From NCBI GenBank assembly GCA_023416875.1, contig JAEZGT010000358.1:1-6168 (forward strand): a stretch of 6,168 nt of DNA. The letters are read 5' to 3'. Every line of letters starts with the position of its first letter. The stretch's first letter is position 1. Of this stretch, positions 6,142 through 6,168 are shown one piece after another. A model generated the notes under the pieces. That model did no database searches, had not been told where the DNA came from, and was given only the letters and a program-made list of their open reading frames with translations. The position numbers and the translations under genes were made by a program. Origin of the DNA: Pseudomonadota bacterium (lineage in GTDB: Bacteria > Pseudomonadota > Gammaproteobacteria > Pseudomonadales > Cellvibrionaceae).

Positions 6142-6168
6142 GAATTTTCTTCAGCCAATTCGTCGGAC
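6136..6168 (-). CDS. Possible C-terminal end of an upstream gene overlapping the otsB start
   Basis: One minus-strand frame entering from the right edge reads SDELAEENSC and stops at a TGA (6138-6136) that overlaps the second codon of otsB. The short charged tail is plausible for a protein end and would make otsB a non-first operon gene. With only ten codons visible it cannot be told from chance. A second frame is also open across the edge but continues into otsB before stopping, which is less gene-like. Confidence 0.2.

Overview
This window looks like a piece of a gammaproteobacterial chromosome of moderate GC. Hand counts on single 60-base lines range from about 40% to about 62%, with the lower values mostly toward the right-hand end. 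The lineage call rests on protein flavour (a Pseudomonas-style OxyR N-terminus and a proteobacterial otsB/GH15/otsA cluster) and cannot be narrowed to a genus by eye. All five genes read cleanly from start to stop, except the first, which is cut by the window edge. No RNA gene, insertion sequence, CRISPR array or prophage trace was seen.

Layout, left to right. (1) Positions 1-680, minus strand: the first 226 codons of a LysR-type regulator that is clearly of the OxyR family. It keeps the peroxidatic Cys199 but has Phe at position 208, where classical OxyR has its disulfide partner. (2) Positions 681-897: a divergent control region with a good sigma70-like promoter for the rightward gene, an imperfect OxyR-like dyad just upstream of its -35 box, and a second CATAG/CTATG dyad in the leader. 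(3) Positions 898-2187, plus strand: a 429-residue CPA2-type cation:proton antiporter with the Asp-Asp transport motif and no C-terminal nucleotide-binding domain. (4) Positions 2192-6141, minus strand: a three-gene trehalose operon transcribed leftward in the order otsB, GH15 hydrolase, otsA. The GH15 gene has a near-perfect ribosome binding site, and its stop codon overlaps the otsA start as ATGA. The antiporter and otsA converge with only four bases between their stops.

How the parts fit. OtsA joins glucose from UDP-glucose to glucose-6-phosphate to give trehalose-6-phosphate, and OtsB removes the phosphate to give trehalose, a compatible solute and stress protectant. The cytoplasmic GH15 protein sits in the middle of the operon and is probably made in a fixed ratio to OtsA. 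It may hydrolyse trehalose or short alpha-glucans, so it could limit the pool or feed glucose into it; the sequence does not decide which. The antiporter would handle Na+/K+ and pH, and the OxyR-like protein is the obvious candidate for controlling it. The region therefore reads as a stress-response neighbourhood (redox, ionic, osmotic) with two separate transcription units on the right and a divergent regulator on the left.

The observations most worth following are the single-cysteine OxyR variant paired with an antiporter, and the hydrolase embedded in a trehalose synthesis operon. Neither is proof of a new system.
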